From Ignelater luminosus (Eukaryota; Arthropoda; Insecta; Coleoptera; Elateridae), in contig VTPC01091269.1 in assembly GCA_011009095.1 (NCBI GenBank), positions 312,058 to 376,057 on the forward strand: 64,000 nt of DNA. Direction: 5' to 3'. A model generated the notes under the pieces. The model searched no databases, was not told the origin of the DNA, and saw nothing but the letters and a program-made list of their open reading frames with translations. Of the stretch, positions 13,001 through 23,544 are shown piece by piece; position 1 is the stretch's first letter; each line of letters starts with the position of its first letter. Position numbers and translations under genes: made by a program.

Positions 13001-14375
13001 CAGGCAATTACTTTTTTCAGGAAAAATCGATTTTCCGATTTTCTACAACGTTTCCAAGGTTGTGTTGTTGGAAGTTAATAGCTGAGCCTTTATTAATTTA
13101 TTAAAGTCGGTGTTAATACTGTAACTGTATTTATTTTTCAAATACCCAAGAAATAAAATTATTGAACTACATCAATCTGAGGAGTACTCCTAATCAGCCA
13201 AAAGAAAAAGACGGCATTGAAAAGTCATTCATGCAAAACGTTGGAAGACGTTTCTCAATGTTTACTGTTTCTACCAGTGGCGGATCAAAGCAAGTTTTCG
13301 GCAATCTCTAAAAGGTGGAAGTCACCACTCTTGTGGTTTTGACAAGTAGCTACTCAAACTACCTTCGCAACTGAGTTAGAATTGAAGTGATTAGTGTAGA
13401 GTTAGCCTTATGTTTATGTTGTTTATTTGGAACGGTTACTTTAGTATGCTTAAGTACTTTCTTCAGATTTACTGACAAGTCTTCTAAGATGGTTTATTTG
13501 CCGTGTTTTCTATGGAATGTTAAAATGTCGATTGTGCAAATTTTCGAAGTCCAGAAGTCTTTTCAGTTTGAGATAGGTGCAGGATGTGATTAAAAATGTA
13601 TCCATAACAGTTTCTTAGCTTCGCAACGGTTTGTCACAAGTTAATCTTGGTACTTACTAAACACGTGCTTGAATTTGTTTGTTTTCGTATGGCTCAGATT
13701 ATGATGGAGCAGCGAGAATAATTGCGTGACCAAGACGAGTAGTGTAGAAAGAGGTGATCGGAGTTTGGTTGCACTGAAGTTCCTTGTTCTCTTACGGTGA
13801 TTTAATCATTGCTTTCAGAATGTAACAAAAGGTACTAAAAATATAACAGTTTGTCCAAAACATCTATGGGATACTTTAGACTGTTTTGTATCAACAAGAA
13901 TCATTTGAAAACTGACTGTGATTGGAGATCCACGTCCTTTTCTCTTTCCTGCAGCCATCATGCAATGTCTGTCTCACAACAGCTTTTACCACTTCACCAG
14001 CAGTTTAGTTTAGCTGACATCTTGGTCTTTCGATTGAATCGAAGAGTGAAAGAACAGTTCGAGTCCAAAAAACTTGTATTTTAAACAGAAATAGCCATTT
14101 AATTTAGAATATGCAAAGTTATCTACTGAGTTTGATAACGGCAGTATGCAGTATAAATAGTCAATGTAAATGCAATGAGCGAAAGAAAGGTTTTTTACAT
14201 TTACTCAAGTTGTGTCGTTAGGTTAGATGGTATCTGAACTTCGATGTTTTATTAATTTGTAATTATTTTAACCGCGTTTCATTGATTAAGATATAAAGTA
14301 AGATGTCCGATAGCGAAAGCCAAGGAAGAAAAACCTCTCAAAGAAATTTGCACATTCTTGAATGATTATATCCTC
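10021..14375. other. AT-rich intergenic sequence
   Basis: Several short open frames (for example 11563-11787, 13387-13593 and 13851-14084) have no domain, signal or repeat that I recognise. No gene can be supported. Confidence 0.55.
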
Positions 14376-14379
14376 AACC

Positions 14380-14810
14380 ATCTTCACATGAAGTACAAGA
14401 ACTACACTTCTTTTCCGATGGATGTCCCGGCCAAAATAAAAACAACATTGTCGTTCGATTTTTTTGGCACTGGAATCTACAAAACGATTTAAAAGATGTA
14501 CCATTATTTTGATCGGAACTTTGGTTCACTAAAGAAGTTAGTAAGGAAATATGATCGGGTCTATATTCCCGAGGATGAGGAAAATATGATTGCCAAATGT
14601 AGGATGAATAAACCATTTTAAAACTATGAAGTACATCGATATTATTGATTTCAAAAATTGGTGGCCGGCATATTACAAAAAGACATCAAAATCTCTTAGG
14701 AAAAAAGCTTTCAATATTAGTAAACACCAAGAATTTGTGTATGACAAAGAGATGCCTGATAATCTCACTGTATTTGAATTTATCGACATTTAAGCTCTTG
14801 AAGCCCACCC
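14380..14810 (+). pseudogene. Relic of a repetitive arthropod gene family (SDGCxGQNKN type)
   Basis: Plus-strand translation in two or three frames gives FFSDGCPGQNKNNIVVRFF (about 14405-14465), then FGSLKK and VYIPEDEENMIAKCR, then DIIDFKNWWPAYYKK (about 14635-14680). These blocks, in this order, match my recollection of a multi-copy gene family in insects and cnidarians, catalogued in Pfam I believe as DUF7869. Its function is unknown and it is suspected to be carried by transposons. Here it is broken by at least two frameshifts and a stop after VFEFIDI, and the N-terminal part is missing. It is a pseudogene fragment. The family name is from memory; the conserved motifs are seen directly. 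Confidence 0.55.
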
Positions 14811-15429
14811 TTAATCCGGTTGAATCCAGCCTACTTAGAGCCAGTCCCAATAAATCATAAGAAAATGCAAGATATTAAGAAAATTTTGCATTATCTAACA
14901 GAAGAAAACTTGGAATTCTACTACCATATAGTCTTTTAGAAGATAACTATTTTGGTGTTTAAGCATCATATTTTAGTTTTTTTGAATAAAAATCCTTGAT
15001 AAATATAATCTTAGTGGAAGAACGGTTTAAGCCCAAATAGAATTTTTGAATTTATTTTTTATGACTTTGAATTTAGATCATTTTAAATAAAATTATAATA
15101 TTACCAATGACCTTAGCAACAATGTTTATATTGACAACAAGAGCCAAAACTTATTAATAAAGTAAATATGCAATTTTGTTTAGTTTTTGGAAAATCACTA
15201 GTTTCGGACTTAAACTGTTCTTCCACTCATCGATTCAATTATATTTTTCATTAACAAGCTAATACAGTGTACAATAGTAAATTTTAAGTCTCAAACGTAT
15301 ATAACATCGTTTTATTCATCCATTACAACTAAAGTTAGTATTCATCAAGGACACTTTCATCTAGCACGGTTTTCATGCTTGGAACTCTTTGCACCGTCCC
15401 TGAATAAAGTTGGGCTATTGTGAACCAAT
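14811..15429. other. AT-rich intergenic sequence
   Basis: No supported feature. Confidence 0.6.
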
Positions 15430-15573
15430 TGCAGTCGTGCAAAATTTCTTTGAATAATTAAGTATTATCAACGTGGATTATTGCCAATACAGAAAATTCA
15501 GAATTCGCGTGGGAATCGAACACACATATTCTCGGCTCTCCGGGTCAAATGCTCTGCCAATCGAGTTAGCGAA
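15430..15573 (-). repeat. tRNA-derived SINE, copy 1
   Basis: On the minus strand, 15573-15504 reads like a 70-nt tRNA. Its ends pair (TTCGC with GCGAA), it has a D-arm with CTC...GAG, and it has a polymerase III B box (GTTCGATTCCC). The anticodon stem does not pair, so it is not a functional tRNA. Downstream the sequence continues CTGAATTTTCTGTAT and then TTAATTATTC...AGAAAT, a tail also present after the tRNA-like part of the copy at 54965-55099. A shared tail behind a tRNA head defines a SINE. The outer boundary is uncertain. Confidence 0.6.
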
Positions 15574-16459
15574 TTTTTCCGTAAGCGAAATATGAAAGTA
15601 ACTTTTTGTATGTGTAAATTAGAAAATCTGCTTTATTGATGTTTATTAAAATACAGGGTGGTGTCACACTTTTAAACACTAAATTAAATGTCCGAACATG
15701 CCATTAACTATTTGTTACTGTTAACAAAATCAGTTACTAACATTAGTTGTCAAATCAGTATGTTATATTTGGCAGATTATTTGACTCAAATATTAACCAA
15801 TAATATATAAGAATGTTGTTCATACTGTTATTACTATATTGATCAGAACAGAACTATCAGGCCAATCTAATACATATGGCAACTGTTCAAACTAGCTCCC
15901 TAGTAATTCCCAATTAAAAATTCTCTGGTGTCTCACTTTGAATTTTGAGCAGTCTAAGTACAAAACAAAAAACATTCAATATCTAACTTGGGAAACTTCT
16001 TCATACATACATTAATAATATATAAACCCTTAATGTGATAGTAAATGCTTCTAATATATTACTAGTCTAATACCTTACGAAGATTAGAAAGTTTCAGGAA
16101 CATGAAAACGACCTTCTCTTTCAATTATTAAAGGCATTAGAAGCTACAATAATAATTGAAGAGTGTCCAACTTGCAGACTGGCTGCGAATAGTAGTCAAG
16201 CTGGAACTTGACTAAATTATGTAAATGGAAATAATGAATTAATGCGTAAGTAACATCTTAATTTAAATTGAATTATTTGCATTTAGAATAAATACATAAA
16301 ACAATGATGAATTGTATAATATTTGTTTCATGCTTAACTAATTTCTATTTATCATTTCTCCGTATCAAGAAAGTTCAAGATTCCATATTCACATATGTAA
16401 CCTAGAATGTGCTGTAAACAAAATGAATTTTTGCATAATATTGAATTTAATTTACTTGC
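15574..16459. other. AT-rich intergenic sequence; orphan CAGGGTGG end near 15655
   Basis: Contains ATACAGGGTGGTGTC at about 15652, resembling a mariner-type terminus, without a visible partner. Nothing else was recognised. Confidence 0.4.
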
Positions 16460-16600
16460 AGGGCCGGCGCAAGGACGTGCAAATGAGGTAACTTGGCATA
16501 GTGGAAAATAAGACAACGGAAACTGACATAAAACGCACCACCTTGTTTACCACATGAAGGCACCTTAAGGAATTCTGCCATAGGACCTTAGGGTATTTGG
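16460..16600 (+). repeat. hAT-like terminus (fragment)
   Basis: Starts CAGGGCCGGCGCAAG, a sequence typical of hAT superfamily terminal inverted repeats, and is GC-richer than its surroundings. I found no opposite end, no 8-bp target duplication and no transposase, so only a terminal fragment or MITE piece is claimed. Confidence 0.4.
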
Positions 16601-16642
16601 TGGCAGTCTCTGTACTCAAGATTCTTCTACGTTTTCAATGGA

Positions 16643-17045
16643 ATTAGTAATTTCGTACTGGTAATCTGTTGGTCATTTAATATCTACCAGTGTTTAGAGT
16701 ACATTACTAGAAATTTTATTAGAACTTTTAGCGTTCTTCCCGGAATATTAAAACATTTAATAATATTATGAAAACCTAAATTGTTAAGTCCTTAAATTCG
16801 ATATGCAACTTTACAATTTTGTGAGTTTTAAACGTACTTATGATGTAATTCGTAATTTCAAACTAATAATCTTTGCTTAGTTAGTGTCTTCAAATGTTTA
16901 GAGTAAATTCTCTAAATTTTTCAAGATTCTCAGCGTTATTTTCAAAATATTAGGACATTTAATAATACCATGAAAGCCCATATCTGTAAGTCCCTTAATT
17001 TGATTTGCAACCTCTAAGAATAGTTCTTTTGCCATACTATTATAG
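16643..17045. repeat. Diverged tandem duplication, period about 204 bp
   Basis: The block around TGTTTAGAG at 16691 recurs at 16895. Each is followed by homologous text containing CAGCGTT or TAGCGTT, then ACATTTAATAAT and AAGTCC(C)TTAA. Two units are seen. They are non-coding. Confidence 0.65.
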
Positions 17046-17378
17046 TAATATGTTTTTTACCATCAATTTTGTTTTTGCGCATGTAGTAGCATAGAGACTT
17101 TTTTATGACAGCAGCTCACAACAATTCGGGATATGATACTTAATAGCAGTAAAATGTTAAAACGTTAGAACAATTTTATAGGACGATTTGTAGCAGTTTA
17201 GAATAGATAGAAAAAAACATCCCTCATAACAATTGCTGAAAGTTGACAAAACCAACTACCTTATTTACTTACTTATCTGCAATCCATTAATTGTCATAGA
17301 GTCTTGCTTCTTTCGGAGGTGTCACAGAATCAACTTAGGAGGTTATGCGAAAGGTAGGAATAGATGAGCAGCCATATA

Positions 17379-17777
17379 CAGGGTGTATTCAAAATAATGC
17401 ATAATCTGTATACCACGTGAATTGATCTACACAAAAATCAAAAATCTGAATCAAAAAGTTAAATACATCTTTTGCCCTAAATCCACAGCTTTAGAACTGA
17501 CAATGCTGCATGATGATCTATTTGTATTTTACTAGGGTTGTTGGTTGCGAAGCCGATGTTTCTCATAAACAACGATGCAGTGTTGCAACATAGTATTTTT
17601 AAAAAGTCTGCAGCAAAGATTTTGTCTTAGTTTCTAAAAGCAAAGAAATTTTAATAGCAATTAGCAATGCTAATAACATAGTAAAGAAGAAGTTTTTGTC
17701 AAAATGGTGGCAAAATTTCTTTTTTCGTTTGTGATGTGGAATAACGTGGCGTACTATTTTGTGCCATATATACCCTG
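17379..17777. mobile_element. MITE with CAGGGT ends (399 bp)
   Basis: The left end is CAGGGTGTATTCAAAATAAT and the right end in reverse complement is CAGGGTATATATGGCACAAA. TA flanks both. The inside is non-coding. It is consistent with a non-autonomous Tc1/mariner element, with imperfect inverted repeats. Confidence 0.55.
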
Positions 17778-18589
17778 TATAATGTTCTTGAATTATGCAA
17801 CGTTGATATTTGCCCAGACTATAGGACTGCCTCTACGCAAACACCATAGTTTACTTTCGACGCAAGGTCAACATACGAATTTGAGAAGTTCGATTTCAAA
17901 AGAATAAGTTAAAGACTTTTTTATAACCCCTCCTACTTTTTATAGCCCAAACATAACTACTTTAGGTAAATGGTACAAGAAAATATTGAAACAGATAGAG
18001 GAAATGAGAAAGTCTTTCCTGAGTCTCACTGCAGATCACATGCCTTTTTGACTGAGGAGTTAAAGAAAAATCGGTTTCGGTGTCGAAATGTTTTATGTAA
18101 TCTGATCAATTTGATTATAAAAGTGAAAAGCATTTTCATAAAATATTTCTTTTCCAAGTTCTTCAATTTTTGTTATCAAGCAATGGTAACCAACCGCTAA
18201 GGATAAAGTAAACTTTAAACGTGATATGATTATATCTTATTTACGTCAAGAATATGAATCGCTGTTTTATGTATAAATAATTTGACGCATTGTTTTAGCG
18301 TAAATTTTGTTAATTCGAAGAATTTATTTATTTGTTTGTTTTCAAAGATTATAACTTATGTATTGGATTTTCCCAAAATTTATTATTAGTTTAGTTTCTT
18401 TGAGCAATTTATTAGTTTGCTAATTTTTAAACTTTAAAATTTCTAAACTGACAGTTTTCTGAATATACAAACCATATAATCGAGACTGTTGCAGATTATT
18501 TGACATTTTGGTATTTTTTGGTATTTAGGAGAAAAACTAGTCTGCGCAATGGATTCAAATTACTCTTAAAAAACAGCAACGTTTATTAC
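17778..18589. other. AT-rich intergenic sequence
   Basis: Open frames at 17704-17907 and 17970-18200 lack any recognisable feature. Confidence 0.5.
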
Positions 18590-19880
18590 ACCATCAGGTG
18601 AAGTGGTTGAACCTAGTAATTACAGGCCTATTTCATTAATTTCTAATCTTAGCAAATTACTTGAAAAAATACTAAAAATTTAAATTCTAAACTACCTACA
18701 AAAACAGAATTCTTAGTGAAAACCAGTTCGGCTTTAGATATAGTAGATCAACTAAAGATGATATTTGCAATTTAACATCTCAAATATGTGATGCTTTAGA
18801 TCAAGGTGAATCATCATTATTGCGTTTTTATTTATTTATTTCGTGGACTATGGCTAAATACTCTTTACAGTATAGTTTCCAAGGGGAATACCATATAATT
18901 CATTCAGAAGTTATTTAGGTAAACAAAAATAATGTGTTAGAATCCAAAATGAAATTAGTAGTGAAGCAATAGTCAAATATGGAGTTCCTCAGGGTACTGT
19001 ACTCGGACCTCTTTTTTCTTTAACGTTCGTTAATTTAATATTAAGATGTAACTTCAGATGCGCAATCACTAGTTTTGCAAATGGGATTGCACTGTTTTAT
19101 AAAAGTTATTCTTGGACTGTATTTAAAAAGATGGTAGGACCTGACTGACGTACTGAAAATCATTGAAGTGTTAATCATAATGCTATTAGCTATTAACTAC
19201 AACAAAACACAATTTATATTGTTCAGCTGTTATGATGAGAACCTAGCTAATTATCATTGCTTGAATGTTCGAAATCAGGATGATAGATGATAGACAGATA
19301 TTATCCTATATGGTATTTTAGCGTTAGGAGCTGTTGCCCACTGCTGCTTAACAAAGTTCAAGTTTTGTCAAAACATTTTATTAAATTTATATCATAAAGA
19401 TGTTACATGCCCTTCTGACGCAGTTTATAAGAAACTTTTTTACTAGATCTAAAAGAGTGTAGTATCAATATAAAAATAAGGACTTTGAATGTATGCGGAA
19501 CATTACTATTCTACAAGATTGTGAGAATGTAATCTTATGTAATTTTAAAGGAAATTGTCTTTGTTTTATAAACGTTCTGAATAATGTTTGTCAAGCTGAA
19601 CCCAAAAGAATGAATTTTTCTTGGAGCTTATGGAACACATTCTGTTTGTTCTCAAGTCTGTGCTCAGTACAAAAATAAAAAAAACTTAATCAATTTGTGT
19701 TTTCCAGAGAAAATCTTGAAAGTGATGTTGGGTTGCACCTTTTTTGCGACATCACGTGGAAAGGGGTCAAGTTGTCAAGATTAGCAGTTAATCGCACCGC
19801 CCAAAAGTTGTTGGACTCTACTCGGAAGAAGATTGCTGATATTTTAAGTTTTATTTCTGATAATCAGCGTTAAAGTAAAC
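18590..19880 (+). pseudogene. Non-LTR retrotransposon (LINE) reverse transcriptase relic
   Basis: Plus-strand translation with many stops and frameshifts preserves the order of reverse transcriptase blocks. SNYRPISLISNLSKLLEK lies near 18630, an ENQFGFR block near 18720, and a YGVPQGTVLGPL block at 18978-19010. A palm block near 19075 reads FANGIALF, where active enzymes have the [FY]ADD catalytic aspartates, so these are lost here. C-terminal pieces (YHKDVTCPSDAVYKKLF near 19400; DITWKGVKLSRLAVN near 19750) resemble the thumb and downstream region of Jockey/CR1-like elements. It is dead. No poly-A tail or target duplication was identified. The clade assignment is tentative. Confidence 0.75.
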
Positions 19881-20255
19881 GTGAGTTTTTGCTACACATG
19901 CATGAGACGTTAAAGTTATATTCTTTCTTCTCACTATAAAAAAAATTCTTCTTTGAAGATTAATGAGAAATATTACCTAAACTCGACTCTGTAAGCAATA
20001 TCTTTTAATGTTGATAGATGCAATTAATAGTTTTTTAGAGTATTCTAGTTTCTTCTTTAATAGCATCTAGATGTAGCTAGTGTTTAGTAATGTACTCTAT
20101 TTCTAATTTAAAATTAAACGGAAGAGTTAATCGTGTTCTTTGCGTATCTACTACAGTACTATTTTGTCTATGGGCGCACGAAGTTCGATAAGTAACTAGT
20201 TACCGACTAACGAATAAGAGCAATATTCTATTTTGCTATTTTGCCATTTTGCAAG

Positions 20256-21768
20256 CTTATAGAAGAAATTACCACTATGAATGCATTAACTATTAACGTT
20301 TTCTTTGTAGAGAGGGTGTTAAAAATAAGAGATTTAGTAAAAACAGATGTGGCAACCACGCAAACACTGTTTACTTGGATGAATTTAAACAATTGTTTAC
20401 ATCAAAATTCATCTGTTACATTTTGACATTTGTGGTTAGCTGGCGTTAGACATACATTTTGGAATTTGAGTTATTCTTGCACATTTGCTGTTTAGTGTTG
20501 AGTTTTTCCTTAATTATTTTCTATTCCGTTTCCGTTGTTTGTGTTATTGTTGTTTGTTGCCTTTTTGTTTTTGTTAAAATTTTTATTCCGTTCTGCTTCT
20601 GTTTACTGACTTGCAGGTCCCGTTTTTTGCTGGTATGTATTAATTCTAGTTTTTGTATTTCAGTTTTATAGTTTAGTTTTGTCATAGAGTATGCAATACA
20701 TGAGTATACCGACATGATTCTGTTTCTTGGGCAATGTAATGGAAATTACAACGAAGCTGCCAGACTTTATGCAGAACGTTTTCCAAATAGATGCCATGCA
20801 AGTCATAACTTTATTCAAAATGCAACCAAAGGCTTAGAGAATCTGGAAATATTATGCCAATTCATAATTTAAATAGAGGTAGGCCGCGAGCAGTCAGAAA
20901 TCCCGATTTAGAAGAAGACGTTCTAAATATTGCAGAAAACGATCCCTGCACCAGCGTTCGTGCTATTTCTCGAGTTGTGCCTGCTTCAAAAACAACTGTC
21001 CACAAAATCCTAAAAGAAGATGCGCTTCATCCCTATCACAAGACTCGAGTTCAGCATTTGATGGAAGCAGATTTTAAAAAAACGTGGGACCTTTTGCGAA
21101 TGGCTCCTAGACCAACACAGAAGAAACCTTGCTTTTGTAAGTAATGTGCTATGGACGGATGAGGCTACCTTTACAAGAAATGGTATTTTTAATGTTCATA
21201 ACGAACACATCTGGGCACATGAAAATCCTCACGTCTTTCAGGAAAGCAATTTTCCAGCTCGCTTTTCGGTGAACGTATGGGCGGGGATAATAGGAAATAA
21301 AATGGTTGGTCCTTTTATACTAACTAACAGGTTAACTGCTGAAAACTACCTAGTTCTTCTAAATAACGATTTTTATAATCTGCTGGATGATGTTTCTTTG
21401 TTGGTCCATCGGGATATATGGGTGCAGCAAGATGGTGCACCATCTCATTATGCTGCTAGAGTTCGACAATGGTTTAACGAGAACTATCCGTAGAAGTGGA
21501 TTGGTCGTGGAAGTCCCGTAGCTTGGCCCGCAAGAAGCCCGGACTTAACGCCCTTAGACTTCTTCTTGTGGGGACATTAAAAAAATTTAGTGTATTTAAC
21601 CCCTGCTGAAAATAGAAAACAATTAATAAATCGCATACAAGAAGCAGCAACAACTGTTAATGAACAAATGCTGCAGCGTGTGCTCAGTTCGTGTTTGAAG
21701 TTTTCTCATCACAATTGATTAAGGAAGGCTACTACCTGAAGCTTTTAATGCAATTTAGGGACACCCTG
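20256..21768 (+). mobile_element. DD41D mariner-like element, copy B, 5' truncated
   Basis: The transposase spans about 20688-21715. It has an N-terminal helix-turn-helix region, a WTDEATF block (first catalytic D near 21158), WVQQDGAPSH (second D) and SPDLTPLDFFLWG (third D). I count 41 residues between the second and third aspartates, the spacing of the DD41D (rosa-like) group of Tc1/mariner elements. The right end, CACCCTG followed by TA at 21768, is the inverse of the left end of copy A. The left terminal repeat is missing. Inactivating changes are a lost ATG (ATA at the start), frameshifts near 20822 and 21125, and in-frame stops near 21492 and 21578. It is otherwise well preserved, so decay is fairly recent. 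Confidence 0.85.
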
Positions 21769-22795
21769 TATATACGCTTAAAGATAACAGTATACACAAA
21801 TTTTTGAGAACATAACAGTAAGATTAAACAGATATAGAAAAGTAAGTATCTCCTATTTTATCTTAAAAATACGTTAGAAATAGAGGTTTGAGTAAAATCT
21901 AAGACATGAAGGTCAATTTTCTTCAAATACTGTGCGGTTTGACGTGGAATGACTCATTCACGAACAGTCTATGATGCATGAGCTGCTTGAATTCTTCCAT
22001 ATTCTCCTTATTATTATTATTATTATGAAATATTATTATTATAAAGCTGTTATTGCTTATTTTTAGGCTTTGTTTCTAAATCTGACTGTCCTTCCAGACA
22101 AGCATTATTGGCTTTTGTAAGTTTTGTTTATTTTGTAAGAAATTATTTTAATTTAAATGTTGAAATAAATGATATTATTATTATTATTGTTGCATCTAGT
22201 AAAAACAGTCTTCAGTCGTGATAATATGTATCGGCTATTTTATCAATGCATTTTTCCAGTTTAGAATAATTTCAATGGATACGTCGTTTAATTTGACCAC
22301 TTCCCGTTGTACTAAAACCGCTTGGTTAAAAAAAATACCAACTTTATTCTAGGAGATACATATATCAAAAGTGCATCAGTTTTCCCTAACGAGCGATGAC
22401 TAACTACAAAGTTATTGCCTTATCAGTACGGGCTTTTTTCTAGAAATAATTTGTTTAAAAATCTGCAACGAGGCTTCACTAGCCATCAATGACAATACGT
22501 GCAAACTTAGCGATAAAAATTAAAGAAACACGATGGAGTTTGCACAATTTGGTATGCAGTGCACTTTTTTTGTATTAAACACCTGTTTAGGATTGATGTT
22601 AAGTAGCTATAGTGTTGTCACCAAAGAAAATTTAATTGTCGTGTTTTTACTTCCTATCAAAATCGTGTTCTAGAAGTGTCCATACTTTATAAATGCCAAT
22701 TTAAAAAATTTATTTTGTTATAATTAAATCTATTCTGGCTTTCTTCATTAATCATTAAAATCAAATAATTTGTATTCAAGATTGTCTTTGATATA
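21769..22795. other. Intergenic with ATT microsatellites
   Basis: TTA/ATT repeats occur at about 22009-22044 and 22172-22188. No gene was seen. Confidence 0.55.
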
Positions 22796-22990
22796 CAGGA
22801 TGTTCAGCGAGGAATGGGATAGTGCAGTATCTCAGGAAAGATTTTGAAATTCTGAAAATTACATTTTAAATAATATTACTCGGGCACACATTTACACTTT
22901 AATTTCCACCCATTCTCGCTAGGTGGCGCTATCTGACGACTTAAAATGTTTAAATGATAATACTGCACATACTTCACGTTAGATAAAAGT
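22796..22990. repeat. Mariner-type terminus (fragment)
   Basis: TA followed by CAGGATGTTCAGCGAGG at 22796 resembles the CAGGGTG ends elsewhere. No partner end was found and the right boundary is arbitrary. Confidence 0.3.
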
Positions 22991-23521
22991 TTTTCCACTC
23001 CCTCTTAAAGAAATTTTGCTTTTACCGCGCTATCGTGGTAGAACTGAAATCCGGTTTTTCAACGTTTGGGCGAAAATTGGTACCAACTAAAAACATAATC
23101 GGAAAAAAGGGATTTTCTAAAGTTATAGTAAAAACCGTTTCTTCTAAAACTCGATTCATTTATTTTATTTCAAAATACATTATTATTAGTACTTAAATTA
23201 CGTTAAAAACTAACCTGCTAATTTAACAACTTCTAATCAGCTTAAAGAAGGTTTCATGTGTCTTACTTTTCTAGTATCCTAGGCAGCTTTTCTAAGTCTT
23301 CATATATTCTTTTCAGCCAAGAATTTGATTTTGTCCACCTGTAATTGATTAAATCAGATTAAATAAGTCTTGTTGTGATTTTATTAACGCGTGTATTATT
23401 AAATTACTTCGTAACTCTTTGATGACACTATGGAAGCTATGTAATATACATGATAAACTTTTAATTTTTATTAATTAAGAACTAATTAACAAAAGAACAC
23501 AAAATGCATTATAAATGATTG

Positions 23522-23527
23522 TTTATT
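23522..23527 (-). terminator. Polyadenylation signal of the TIL gene
   Basis: AATAAA on the minus strand, 18 bases beyond the proposed stop codon at 23545-23547. Position and consensus fit a polyadenylation signal for the upstream gene. Confidence 0.55.
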
Positions 23528-23544
23528 GAATAAACGATATTATT

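Noticed and set aside
13275-13340. hAT-like CAGTGGCGGATC terminus
   Set aside because: Only about 12 bases agree with a typical end and nothing else around it fits.
15504-15573. Functional tRNA gene on the minus strand
   Set aside because: The acceptor ends and B box look right but the anticodon stem does not pair, and a second copy shares the downstream tail, so it is a SINE head.
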